In this document: positions 36,596 to 44,734 of the stretch, piece after piece
Layout: each line of letters starts with the position of its first letter
How positions within the stretch are numbered: the stretch's first letter is position 1
From: Chitinophagaceae bacterium UBA4857
Lineage (GTDB): Bacteria; Bacteroidota; Bacteroidia; Chitinophagales; Chitinophagaceae
Length of the DNA stretch: 48,624 nt
Assembly: GCA_002399735.1 (NCBI GenBank)
Contig: DHEF01000007.1
Location: forward strand, 1-48,624
Direction of reading: 5' to 3'
Notes under the pieces: model-generated
What the model was told of the DNA's origin: nothing
Databases searched by the model: none
Seen by the model: only the letters and a program-made list of their open reading frames with translations
Translations under genes and position numbers: made by a program

Positions 36596-37049
36596 TAATA
36601 CGATTGAATGGAAGCTGGCGCATTTTAATGATTTATCGGCCAATGAACTTTATAATATATTACAATTAAGATCTGCCATTTTTGTAGTAGAGCAAAATTG
36701 TGTTTACTTGGATGCTGATGGAAAAGATAAACAGTGTTACCACTTATTTGCTACACAAAATAATGTTGTGATAGCCTGCTCCAGAATTGTACCCCCGGGT
36801 GTATCGTACACCGAACCATCTATTGGACGCATTGCGACCGCTACGGCAGCCAGAGGCACAGGCAAAGGAAAAGAACTGGTAAAGCGAAGTATTGAAGCCT
36901 CTTTACAACTACATGGCAATACAAGTATAAAAATTGGAGCTCAACTTTACCTTAAAAAATTCTACGAATCATTTGGCTTTGTACAGGTTGGCAATGTGTA
37001 TGACGAAGATGGTATTGACCATATTAAAATGATAAGGTCTTACGCTTAA
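36585..37049 (+). CDS. elaA: GNAT N-acetyltransferase, ElaA family
   Basis: A 154-residue cytoplasmic acetyltransferase. The ElaA signature is clear: LYNILQLRSAIFVVEQNCVYLDADGKDKQCYHL at about 20-52, followed by the acetyl-CoA loop region GRIATATAARGTGKGKELV (the R-G-x-G-x-G/K pattern) and a final FYESFGFVQVGNVYDEDGIDHIKM. The physiological substrate of ElaA proteins is not known. The start codon lies inside the end of rarA (11-bp overlap, different frame), indicating co-transcription and probable translational coupling. No terminator is evident after it. Confidence 0.9.
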   Translation: MGINNTIEWKLAHFNDLSANELYNILQLRSAIFVVEQNCVYLDADGKDKQCYHLFATQNNVVIACSRIVPPGVSYTEPSIGRIATATAARGTGKGKELVKRSIEASLQLHGNTSIKIGAQLYLKKFYESFGFVQVGNVYDEDGIDHIKMIRSYA

Positions 37050-37207
37050 AAAAGTAATAAGTACATAGCCAATTAGTAAATTAACGAAGTACTAGAACGC
37101 TAAAAAGGTGTAAAAAGAAAAAAAAGGTTCATTAATATTTGTCGTGTTTTTGGGTTGATATAATTTAGCTGCTGAAACCAATAAGAGAAACCGAAAATCT
37201 GATATCT

Positions 37208-38182
37208 ATGAACCGAGCTTTTTTGAAGGCACGACTGTGCCTGCTAAGCATTACTGTGTGCTGCTTTTTATATTCTTCCCAATCAAATGCCCAATCTATT
37301 TTTAACCAAAAAGGTAACATGGAATTTGGCATTGGCGTAGGCCCAATGTTTTTCCTTGGCGACCTTGGTGGGTCCCCCGGTGTTGGTAGAGGTTTTGTAA
37401 AAGACGTTGACTTTTCACTCACTAAATTGGCAACCGGTGTATTTTTAAGTTACCACCCTAATGAATGGCTTAATTTCAGAGTAGCACTTAACCATGGTGT
37501 TGTTGAAGGTGATGACGCTGAAACTACTTTAAAAGGTGGCCGTGAGATAAGTCGTTACAATCGTAATCTTCATTTTAAGTCTCATATTTGGGAAGCATTT
37601 GTTGCTGCTGAAGTTTATCCAACCGTCTTCTTTGAAAGACATGATGATTTAAAAGGTAAACTTAGACCTTATGGGTTAATTGGAATTGGTGGTTTTAGAT
37701 TTAACCCCAAAGCAAAAGACAATAATGGTAACTGGGTTGCCTTACAACCTTTAAGAACAGAAGGTCAGGGCATGGCAGAATATCCTGACAGAAAACCTTA
37801 TAGTCTTTTCCAAATGGAAATACCCATGGGCCTAGGTATAAAATATTATGTAACCGATAAAATGTATGTTGGCCTAGAATTAATCCACCGTCAATTATTT
37901 ACTGATTACATTGATGATGTTAGCACCAACTACATTGACCCTATACATTTTGACACTTATCTTACTCCCGCAAATGCTGCCTTGGCAAAACAAATGAACA
38001 ACCGCCAGTTAAATATCAATCCAGGATCTAACCCAGGTAGAATAGAAGGTGTTCAACGCGGAGATCCGAAGGATAATGACTCCTTTTTCTCAACGCTTTT
38101 AAAAGTAGGTATTCGTTTTAATGAAGGCGACTCTCCTAACAAAAGAGCAAGAAGACAATTAAGATGTCCGGTGTTTTATTAA
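37208..38182 (+). CDS. DUF6089-type outer-membrane beta-barrel protein
   Basis: A 324-residue exported protein with signal peptide MNRAFLKARLCLLSITVCCFLYSSQSNAQ. The early segment MEFGIGVGPMFFLGDLGG and later alternating strands (GVFLSYHPNEWLNFRVALNHG, SHIWEAFVAAEVYPTVFFE, RPYGLIGIGGFRFNPKAKD, LGIKYYVTDKMYVGLEL) match the Bacteroidota DUF6089 family, an outer-membrane barrel with aromatic girdles. Its function is not defined. The C-terminus is basic (RARRQLRCPVFY) and does not look like a type IX sorting domain. It stands alone, 158 bp after elaA. Confidence 0.85.
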   Translation: MNRAFLKARLCLLSITVCCFLYSSQSNAQSIFNQKGNMEFGIGVGPMFFLGDLGGSPGVGRGFVKDVDFSLTKLATGVFLSYHPNEWLNFRVALNHGVVEGDDAETTLKGGREISRYNRNLHFKSHIWEAFVAAEVYPTVFFERHDDLKGKLRPYGLIGIGGFRFNPKAKDNNGNWVALQPLRTEGQGMAEYPDRKPYSLFQMEIPMGLGIKYYVTDKMYVGLELIHRQLFTDYIDDVSTNYIDPIHFDTYLTPANAALAKQMNNRQLNINPGSNPGRIEGVQRGDPKDNDSFFSTLLKVGIRFNEGDSPNKRARRQLRCPVFY

Positions 38183-38580
38183 AATTAAATTCCCTTTTAC
38201 AAGTTTCACATATGTATGTTGTACTAACATACACCACCACTTTTCCGGTAAACATATGAACAGGCGAGTGTGTTTAATAAAATCTAATACCCTGGTTGAA
38301 TAAACCTAATCCGTTCTCTATTGGTTCTCTTTTTTCGTAAGAATTTTATTAAACCCTTCCTGTTCCCTTACCGGAACTTAACATTTGGTAGTTCTTTTTT
38401 TTCTCATAACTAAGGACCCGTACTAACAGGGACTCATGCAAAATCCAATATATCCGGATGAAAAACATGGTTAACTTTAACCACACCCGAAAAGATTTTC
38501 TGATGTTCCCTGTTTCCTACGGGAAATGCCAAAATGTATTTTTCCAGATTCCAGTAACAAAAGATAGTAACACCAAGTAA
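38183..38580. other. Unexplained 400-bp intergenic region
   Basis: No coding ORF. It has several small hairpins: GTATGTT/AACATAC at 38214-38232, GTTCC/GGAAC at about 38362-38377 and TTTCC/GGGAAA at about 38510-38525. It lies between convergent genes and lacks the interspersed repeats seen elsewhere. It could encode a structured small RNA, but nothing I recognise. Confidence 0.3.
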
Positions 38581-38613
38581 AAAAGGGTTGTAGTTAATAG
38601 CTACAACCCTTTT
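38581..38613. terminator. Terminator downstream of uvrA (bidirectional)
   Basis: AAAAGGGTTGTAG (38581-38593), 7-nt loop, CTACAACCCTTTT (38601-38613): a perfect 13-bp stem with A-run and T-run flanks, about 30 bp beyond the uvrA stop on the minus strand. Confidence 0.88.
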
Positions 38614-38643
38614 TATTGTTAGAAAACTAAAATCTTATTTCTA

Positions 38644-41484
38644 CTACAACTCAGTTTTTAAATACATAGCTGTATGACTTTCCTTCACTTTTACTAATTT
38701 TTCAGGTGTTCCTTCAAATAAAACCTGCCCTCCCCCATCACCACCTTCAGGTCCAATATCAATAATATGATCTGCCATTTTAATTACATCCATATTATGC
38801 TCAATCACCAAAACAGTATTACCTTTTTCTACTAATTGGTTTAATATATGTAACAGGTGTTTAATGTCCTCAAAGTGTAAACCCGTAGTAGGTTCATCCA
38901 GTATATAAAAAGTTTTTCCGGTATCTCTTTTTCCTAACTCTGTTGATAGTTTAACCCTTTGTGCTTCACCACCACTTAGTGTTACGGCCGATTGACCGAG
39001 TGTTATATAACCAAGACCTACATCTTCCAGTACTTTTATTTTTCTGTAAATGTATGGTACCGGCTGAAAAAATTGCACCGCATCTTCTACCGTCATTTCC
39101 AATACATCTGCAATTGATTTACCCTTGTATCTTATTTCCAGTGTTTCCCTGTTATATCTTTTACCATTACATTTCTCACAAGGAACATATACATCGGGTA
39201 AAAAATTCATTTCTATTACACGCATACCACCACCTTCACATACTTCGCAGCGGCCACTTTTTACATTAAAAGAAAAACGTCCTGCATTATAGCCTCTTAT
39301 TTTAGCTTCGGGTATAGAGGCAAATAAAGTACGTATATCAGTAAAAAATCCACAATATGTTGCCGGATTACTTCTTGGTGTACGCCCGATAGGTAACTGA
39401 TCAATTTCAATTACTTTATCAATATGCTCAAGCCCCTTAACTGATTTGTACGCTAACGGAGCCTGCTTTGATTTAAAAGCATGTTGTGATAAAATAGGAT
39501 ACAGCGTTTCGTTTATCAGGGTTGATTTACCACTCCCGCTTACACCCGTAACCACAATCATTTTACCCAAAGGAAAACTAACCGATACATTCTGCAGGTT
39601 ATTCCCTGTTGCGCCTTTTATATCCAGACTTTTTCCATTTCCTTTACGGCGTGTAGCAGGTGTTGCAATGGTGTTGGTGCCGTTCAAGTATCCGGCTGTA
39701 ATAGTATCCAGTTTTACAATATCCTTAGGCAAACCTTCAGCAACTACTTTACCGCCATGTATACCGGCTTTAGGACCAATATCAATCAGGTAATCTGCAG
39801 CTAGCATTATATCTTTATCATGCTCTACTACAATTAAACTATTGCCAATATCTCTTAAAGATTGCAAAGCCTGTATCAGTTTATGATTATCACGTTGGTG
39901 CAAACCAATAGAAGGCTCATCCAGTATATAAGTTATACCACGTAACTGCGATCCTATTTGCGTAGCTAAACGTATACGTTGCGATTCACCACCGCTTAAT
40001 GTACGTGAAGTACGGCTTAAAGCCAGGTACGTTAATCCTACATCTAATAAAAACTGTAGCCGTTCTCTTATTTCTTTAAGTATATCCTTACCAATTGTTT
40101 TTTGCCTGTTATCAATTCTTAATTCTATTCCGTCTAACCATGCCGCTAAATTATCCAGATTCATATCGCTTAACTCTGATATGTTTCTACCGGCAATTTT
40201 AAACCAGATGCTTTCCTTCTTTAATCTGGCACCATTACAGCTTTCGCAGGTTTTGGTTTCCATGTATTGCTCCGCCCATTCCTTAATGTTATCACTGGTA
40301 TTACCATGAAACCAGCGGTTTAACATATTTACCACACCTTCAAATGGTGCTTGCGCATCATATTGGTATTGCTCATAGTCAGTTTCAGCAGCTTCACCCG
40401 TTTCGTTTCCAAACAATATCAGGTTTAATAAGTTTTCCGCAATATCCTGTATAGGTTTATTCAGCGGTATTTTATTTTTCTTAGCTAATGCCTGTACCTG
40501 TTTGTAAATATGGGCATCACGTTCTTCGCCAATAGGTACAATACCACCATCTTTTATACTCACAGTTTTGTCAGGTATTACCGCATCCATACTAATGTAG
40601 TAAGTAGTACCTAAACCACGGCAGGTTGGGCAAGCACCATAAGGCGAGTTAAACGAAAACGAATTAGGCGATGGTTCCTCATAACTTATACCCGTATCCT
40701 CACACATCAACATTTTGCTGTACTGCACTAATTTATTGGAGTCATTCACCAAAATAAATAACAGGTCTTTACCAGTTTTCAACCCTTGTGTTGTACTCTG
40801 GCTAAGCCGTGTTCTTAAATCTTCCGATACTTCCATTCTGTCAATCACCAACTCAATATCATGTACCTTATACCTGTCCACCTGCATTTTAGCTACCACA
40901 TCCTGAATCTCACCATCTACCCTTACTTTTAAAAATCCTTTCTTTCTTATATCTTCAAACAACTCACGATAATGCCCTTTACGCCCACGTATCATGGGGG
41001 CCAGTATGGTTATTTTTTTACCGTCATATTTTTCCAGTATATCATTTACAATTTGCTCCTCGCTCCATTTCACCATTTTTTTACCGGTATTGTACGAGTA
41101 GGCTTCGCCAATACGGGCATATAATAAACGAAAAAAATCATACAGTTCGGTAATGGTACCAACTGTCGATCTGGGATTTTTATTGGTTGTTTTTTGCTCA
41201 ATAGATATTACCGGCGATAAACCTGTTATCTTATCAACATCGGGTCTTTCCATATCGCCAATAAATTGCCGGGCATAGGCACCAAATGTTTCCATATACC
41301 GGCGCTGCCCTTCGGCATATATAGTATCAAATACCAAGGATGATTTACCGCTGCCACTTATTCCGGTAACAACAACTAATTTATTTTTAGGTATATTAAG
41401 GCTAATATTTTTAAGGTTGTGCACTTTAGCACCTATAACAGCTATTTCCTGATTGGCTGTTTTTTTGTCCACACTTTTACCCAT
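38644..41484 (-). CDS. uvrA: UvrABC excinuclease subunit A
   Basis: A 946-residue DNA damage-recognition ATPase of nucleotide excision repair. Two ABC ATPase modules are present: first Walker A GISGSGKSSLVFD with signature LSGGESQRIRLA, second Walker A GVSGSGKSTLINE with signature LSGGEAQRVKLS. Zinc-binding cysteines occur in ACPTCRGLG, CESCNGARL and CEVCEGGG...CEKCNGKR. The start at 41484 (MGKSVDKKTANQEIAVIGAK) is chosen because the longer reading opens with a TTG inside the promoter's -7 element. Length fits the family. Monocistronic, with its own promoter and terminator. UvrB and UvrC are not in this window. Confidence 0.98.
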   Translation of the reverse strand: MGKSVDKKTANQEIAVIGAKVHNLKNISLNIPKNKLVVVTGISGSGKSSLVFDTIYAEGQRRYMETFGAYARQFIGDMERPDVDKITGLSPVISIEQKTTNKNPRSTVGTITELYDFFRLLYARIGEAYSYNTGKKMVKWSEEQIVNDILEKYDGKKITILAPMIRGRKGHYRELFEDIRKKGFLKVRVDGEIQDVVAKMQVDRYKVHDIELVIDRMEVSEDLRTRLSQSTTQGLKTGKDLLFILVNDSNKLVQYSKMLMCEDTGISYEEPSPNSFSFNSPYGACPTCRGLGTTYYISMDAVIPDKTVSIKDGGIVPIGEERDAHIYKQVQALAKKNKIPLNKPIQDIAENLLNLILFGNETGEAAETDYEQYQYDAQAPFEGVVNMLNRWFHGNTSDNIKEWAEQYMETKTCESCNGARLKKESIWFKIAGRNISELSDMNLDNLAAWLDGIELRIDNRQKTIGKDILKEIRERLQFLLDVGLTYLALSRTSRTLSGGESQRIRLATQIGSQLRGITYILDEPSIGLHQRDNHKLIQALQSLRDIGNSLIVVEHDKDIMLAADYLIDIGPKAGIHGGKVVAEGLPKDIVKLDTITAGYLNGTNTIATPATRRKGNGKSLDIKGATGNNLQNVSVSFPLGKMIVVTGVSGSGKSTLINETLYPILSQHAFKSKQAPLAYKSVKGLEHIDKVIEIDQLPIGRTPRSNPATYCGFFTDIRTLFASIPEAKIRGYNAGRFSFNVKSGRCEVCEGGGMRVIEMNFLPDVYVPCEKCNGKRYNRETLEIRYKGKSIADVLEMTVEDAVQFFQPVPYIYRKIKVLEDVGLGYITLGQSAVTLSGGEAQRVKLSTELGKRDTGKTFYILDEPTTGLHFEDIKHLLHILNQLVEKGNTVLVIEHNMDVIKMADHIIDIGPEGGDGGGQVLFEGTPEKLVKVKESHTAMYLKTEL

Positions 41485-41508
41485 AATTATGTTTCGCTTA
41501 TAAGGCTG

Positions 41509-41516
41509 CAAAGATA
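41509..41516 (-). promoter_or_regulatory. -7 promoter element of uvrA
   Basis: On the minus strand TATCTTTG, a perfect TAnnTTTG match, 24 nt upstream of the ATG at 41484. It rules out the upstream TTG as the start of translation. Confidence 0.55.
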
Positions 41517-41618
41517 CAATGCAAATGGCGATAGAAATTTGGAAACAAGTCCGTAACAGATAAAAGTGTATAAGTTTTATTCAGATTTTTTATCAGAAGC
41601 ATCAACAGCATCGCCTTG

Positions 41619-41658
41619 ATCAGCTGCAGTCTCCCGCCATCCGTTCCTACTCCGCCAC
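41619..41658 (-). repeat. Partial interspersed mosaic repeat, copy 13
   Basis: On the minus strand GGCGGAGTAGGAACGGATGG then CGGGAGACTGCAGCTGATC. It matches the GGATGG...GCTGAT part of copies 4, 9 and 10, and directly abuts the long inverted repeat at 41659. Confidence 0.45.
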
Positions 41659-41738
41659 AATAAGGTATAGGGCATAGGCTTTAAGACAAAACTGTTATAA
41701 ACGTTGTATATTTTCTGCCCTTTGCCCTATACCTTATT
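41659..41738. repeat. Long inverted repeat with 48-nt loop
   Basis: AATAAGGTATAGGGCA (41659-41674) and TGCCCTATACCTTATT (41723-41738) are exact reverse complements over 16 bp. It lies between uvrA and the next gene, not next to a stop codon, so termination is an unlikely explanation. Confidence 0.7.
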
Positions 41739-42093
41739 CCTTCGCACCAACCTTCAGCGGAGTATCCACTGCTGTCGGGGCTAGGCTGGACAATATAACT
41801 TTAATCATCAGTTCAAAAAACTTTAAACTACTACAAAATAATACTATAGTTTATGGCAATATTTTAATCATTTATTGCTTTTTTTAAAATTAAAACTCAT
41901 CACTATCAAATTATAATTAACAACAAATCAGCTTTAAATACCTCAAAATGTATAGTAATTAACCACCGTGCATAACTATTTAAAAATGATTTTAAACATG
42001 ATTTATAAGTTTTTTCATACAAAACCGGTTTTTGGCATAATATTTTAAAGACTAAGAGTGAAAACACAAAATCTCAAACAAAATTTGACGTAT
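41739..42093. other. AT-rich spacer upstream of a secreted protein gene
   Basis: After a GC-richer stretch to about 41790 the sequence is extremely AT-rich with no ORF. It presumably holds the promoter and leader of the gene at 42094. I find no perfect TAnnTTTG here; a TAATATTTTA at about 42038 is the nearest resemblance. Confidence 0.35.
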
Positions 42094-42813
42094 ATGAAAA
42101 GAAATGTGATTTATGCAACCGCCGTAGCTTTATTAATGAACGCCGTTGCTTTTGCCCAGGAAACGCCAACAGTAACACAAACAAAAACGGCCGAAGTACC
42201 ACAAAATTATAGGCCAAAATCGGCTGAATTGTTACCAATGCCGGCAGCACTTTCACAAGATGCTATTTTCCCTGCAATTGGTGTGTATGAGTTAACAGAT
42301 AAAACAGGTACTGCCAGCCATGTAACTGTTACACAAGACGAAGAAAACAAAGGTATCGTTTGGATAGAAGGTTTACCTCAAGGAAAAATTAAAGCTTATT
42401 TAAAACAATCACCATCATTATATAAAATTCCTGCACAAGAGCCTTACAAAGAAGTTGTAGCTGATGAGCAGGAAGAAGCCGTTGCTGCACCAAAAGCAAA
42501 AAAACAAAAAGAAGCTGCACCAAAAACAAATATGTTACCCGAAGGTACATTGTATTATGACAAAGAAAATAACATAATGCAAATACAATTAGGTACTAAA
42601 TTTAACGAAGCCGATCCTTTACAGGTTTTCAATAATGCAACTGATGAAGCCAATGCATCGTCAGATGTAGCTGAAGAAGGAACAGCAAAAAAATCAAAAA
42701 CAGCGAAGGCTAAAACTCAAAAAGCTCCTGTTGTTAAAACCTGGTTATATACCGGTGCAAAAGCAACCACTGAGGAAGCTGTTGAAGTAGTACCAACAAC
42801 TGTTGTAGAATAA
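42094..42813 (+). CDS. Hypothetical secreted Ala/Lys/Glu-rich protein
   Basis: A 239-residue protein I do not recognise. The ATG at 42094 gives a clean signal peptide (MKRNVIYATAVALLMNAVAFAQ); a longer frame would need a GTG at 42058. After a Thr/Glu/Pro-rich start, a compact segment (QDAIFPAIGVYELTDKTGTASHVTVTQDEENKGIVWIEGLPQGKIKAYLKQSP, quoted here only as residues about 65-115) is followed by two Lys/Ala-rich low-complexity linkers (APKAKKQKEAAPKT and GTAKKSKTAKAKTQKAP). The two ordered blocks share short beta-strand patterns. The basic linkers resemble those of periplasmic or cell-wall-associated proteins. A very strong hairpin terminator follows. Confidence 0.7.
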   Translation: MKRNVIYATAVALLMNAVAFAQETPTVTQTKTAEVPQNYRPKSAELLPMPAALSQDAIFPAIGVYELTDKTGTASHVTVTQDEENKGIVWIEGLPQGKIKAYLKQSPSLYKIPAQEPYKEVVADEQEEAVAAPKAKKQKEAAPKTNMLPEGTLYYDKENNIMQIQLGTKFNEADPLQVFNNATDEANASSDVAEEGTAKKSKTAKAKTQKAPVVKTWLYTGAKATTEEAVEVVPTTVVE

Positions 42814-42830
42814 TTGTATAGTATACTACT

Positions 42831-42869
42831 AAACAAGAAAAGGCTGTTATAAACAGTCTTTTCTTGTTT
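42831..42869 (+). terminator. Terminator after the Ala/Lys-rich protein gene
   Basis: An 18-bp stem (42831-42848 with 42852-42869, one G-T wobble) with a 3-nt loop and T-rich end (TTTTCTTGTTT). It begins 17 bp after the stop codon. Confidence 0.88.
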
Positions 42870-42873
42870 AAAC

Positions 42874-42905
42874 TTGAAAAAATAAAATATTAACGCTTAA
42901 CTTTG
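42874..42905 (+). promoter_or_regulatory. Promoter of the OmpA-family lipoprotein gene
   Basis: TTG at 42874-42876, a 21-nt spacer, then TAACTTTG at 42898-42905. A full match to the Bacteroidota consensus, predicting a leader of about 95 nt before the ATG at 43007. Confidence 0.65.
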
Positions 42906-43006
42906 CGGAAATTTTTTCGATATGCCTTTGTAAATTCTTTACAAAAGTATTTTTGAAAACACCTAAAGCCCCTTCAAACCTTCATACTTAACCAAAATTT
43001 TATTTT

Positions 43007-43681
43007 ATGTTGACATTAAAAAAAGGTATTCTTTGCTTAGGCTTATTTAGCATTGTAGCTGCAACCAGCTGTGACTCCATGAACAAAACACAAAAAGGTG
43101 GTGCCATTGGTGCAGGTGGTGGTGCTGTAGTAGGTGGTATTATTGGCCGTGCTACAGGTAACACAGCATTGGGTGCAATTATTGGTGCTACAGTTGGTGG
43201 TGTTGCCGGTGCGGTAATTGGTAAACAAATGGATAAGCAGGCCGAAGAAATTAAAAATGAAGTTCCGGGTGCAAAAGTTGAACGTGTAGAGGAAGGTATT
43301 GTAGTAGAATTTAGCAGCGCTGTTTTATTCGGTTTTGACCAATCAAACTTATCTGCTGCTGCACAAAAAACACTGGATGATTTAATCACCATTTTGAAAA
43401 AATATCCCGATACCGATTTGGAAATTCAGGGTCATACAGATAACAAAGGTTCTGAAAAATACAACCAGGGTTTATCTGAAAAAAGAGCATCAACTGTATC
43501 AAACTACTTAAGTAGTAAAGGTATTCCCTTGGAGCGTTTAAGCACCATTGGTTATGGTTTACTTAGGCCAAAGTATACCAATGACACAGATGCAGGCCGT
43601 GCACAAAATCGCCGTGTTGAGTTTTTAATTACTGCTAACGAAAAAATGAAAGCTGACGCAGAAAAACAAGCAGCTCAATAA
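43007..43681 (+). CDS. OmpA-family lipoprotein with glycine-zipper segment
   Basis: A 224-residue outer-membrane lipoprotein. The signal peptide ends VAATSC with lipid-modified C22. A glycine-zipper region (about 30-70: GGAIGAGGGAVVGGIIG and GAIIGATVGGVAGAVIG) is predicted to insert in or associate with membrane. The C-terminal ~120 residues form an OmpA/MotB peptidoglycan-binding domain with LEIQGHTDNKGSEKYNQGLS, EKRASTVSNYL and NRRVEFLIT. This architecture (YiaD/Pal-like) tethers the outer membrane to peptidoglycan. It has its own promoter; the barrel gene follows 90 bp later without a terminator between, so the two may be co-transcribed. Confidence 0.94.
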   Translation: MLTLKKGILCLGLFSIVAATSCDSMNKTQKGGAIGAGGGAVVGGIIGRATGNTALGAIIGATVGGVAGAVIGKQMDKQAEEIKNEVPGAKVERVEEGIVVEFSSAVLFGFDQSNLSAAAQKTLDDLITILKKYPDTDLEIQGHTDNKGSEKYNQGLSEKRASTVSNYLSSKGIPLERLSTIGYGLLRPKYTNDTDAGRAQNRRVEFLITANEKMKADAEKQAAQ

Positions 43682-43770
43682 TTGGTATTTGTTAAAATTT
43701 AGGTATAATCACTTATACATACAACGTTTTAAAAAATCAAAGACTCTTAGACAGTTTAAAATTAAAATTT

Positions 43771-44424
43771 ATGAAAGCAATCAAAATCAGTTTCTTGTTG
43801 GGCGCAGTTATGCTAGTTGCAACAAGTGTACAAGCACAGGTATCTTTTGGTGTTAGAGCAGGTGTTAACCTATCAAACATTAACGGTAAAGATGCTGCAG
43901 ACAATAAGTTAGAAAACAGACTTATTCCTGGCTTTAATGCTGGTGTTAATGTAGAAATTCCTGTTGCTGATCAGTTTTATCTTCAACCAGGTTTGTTATT
44001 TACAACTAAAGGAGCAAGAGCTGAAGAAGGTGATGGTAAAACCACTTTAGGTTATGTTGAGCTTCCTATTAACTTAGTATTTAAACCTGAATTAGGTGCT
44101 GGTAAAATGTTATTAGGTTTTGGTCCTTATGTTGCTTACGGTGTAACCGGTAAAGCAAAAGATGGTAACGATAGCGAAGACGTTAAATTTGAAAAAGAAA
44201 TTAACGTTGCTGAATTACTTAGTGGTGTATATGCAAAACCGTTTGATGCAGGTGCAAATGTATTAGTTGGTTATGAGTTTTCTAATAAACTGTCAGCGCA
44301 ACTGAATGCTGGTTTAGGTTTACTTAATGTTAACCCAAAAGTCACTGGTCCCGGTTCTGAAGCGGCTGATAAAATAAAAATGAAAAACACAACTTTTGGT
44401 ATTTCTATCGGTTACAGATTTTAA
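43771..44424 (+). CDS. PorT-like outer-membrane beta-barrel protein
   Basis: A 217-residue exported protein with signal peptide MKAIKISFLLGAVMLVATSVQAQ, followed by the typical opening of the Bacteroidota outer-membrane beta-barrel family (VSFGVRAGVNLSNINGKDA). Alternating strands include FYLQPGLLFTTKGARAE, YVELPINLVFKPELG and FGPYVAYGV, and it ends in FGISIGYRF with the expected terminal aromatic residue. The specific function of these small barrels is unknown. It is downstream of the OmpA-family lipoprotein and closes with a strong terminator. Confidence 0.9.
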   Translation: MKAIKISFLLGAVMLVATSVQAQVSFGVRAGVNLSNINGKDAADNKLENRLIPGFNAGVNVEIPVADQFYLQPGLLFTTKGARAEEGDGKTTLGYVELPINLVFKPELGAGKMLLGFGPYVAYGVTGKAKDGNDSEDVKFEKEINVAELLSGVYAKPFDAGANVLVGYEFSNKLSAQLNAGLGLLNVNPKVTGPGSEAADKIKMKNTTFGISIGYRF

Positions 44425-44447
44425 TACAAAGGTTTAATATTTTTAAG

Positions 44448-44480
44448 CAGGCCAATACTTATGTGTTGGCCTGTTTTTTT
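44448..44480 (+). terminator. Terminator after the small barrel gene
   Basis: CAGGCCAATAC (44448-44458), TTAT loop, GTGTTGGCCTG (44463-44473) with one wobble pair, followed by seven T. Confidence 0.9.
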
Positions 44481-44527
44481 GTTGGGTATTGTACATCTGT
44501 TGAGCATAGCCCCGATTGTAACGGAAA

Positions 44528-44610
44528 CAATATTTTACAAGGCCATAACAGGACTTGTATTGTAAACTTTAGAAACTAAAAATTGTTATACGCTGCCTTG
44601 TAAAATGTTG
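44528..44610. repeat. Inverted repeat in a convergent intergenic region, first
   Basis: CAATATTTTACAAGGC (44528-44543) and GCCTTGTAAAATGTTG (44595-44610) pair at 15 of 16 positions with a 51-nt loop. Flanking phrases TTGAGCATAGCCCCGATTG and ATACTGAAGCTGACCCCGAT are faintly like the interspersed repeat family. Confidence 0.6.
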
Positions 44611-44640
44611 TTGTAGTGTAAAGCGGGATACTGAAGCTGA

Positions 44641-44694
44641 CCCCGATTAACAAAAACTACTGCTCATTCTTCGCCTTGTTTTTGTAATTCGGGG
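44641..44694. repeat. Inverted repeat in a convergent intergenic region, second
   Basis: CCCCGATTAACAAAAAC (44641-44657) and GTTTTTGTAATTCGGGG (44678-44694) pair at 15 of 17 positions with a 20-nt loop. It lies 40 bp beyond the stop of the minus-strand permease gene and might help terminate it, though no T-run follows. With the first inverted repeat it fills the gap 44481-44734. Confidence 0.55.
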
Positions 44695-44734
44695 TTAAAA
44701 ACCGGAGTTACTATTGCTGATGCTTCTAAAAAAA

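Noticed and set aside
41485..41511. Upstream TTG start for uvrA at 41511
   Set aside because: The TTG lies inside the -7 promoter element, and the ATG at 41484 gives the family-typical N-terminus.
42058..42093. GTG start for the Ala/Lys-rich protein at 42058
   Set aside because: It would place a polar 12-residue extension before an otherwise ideal signal peptide.
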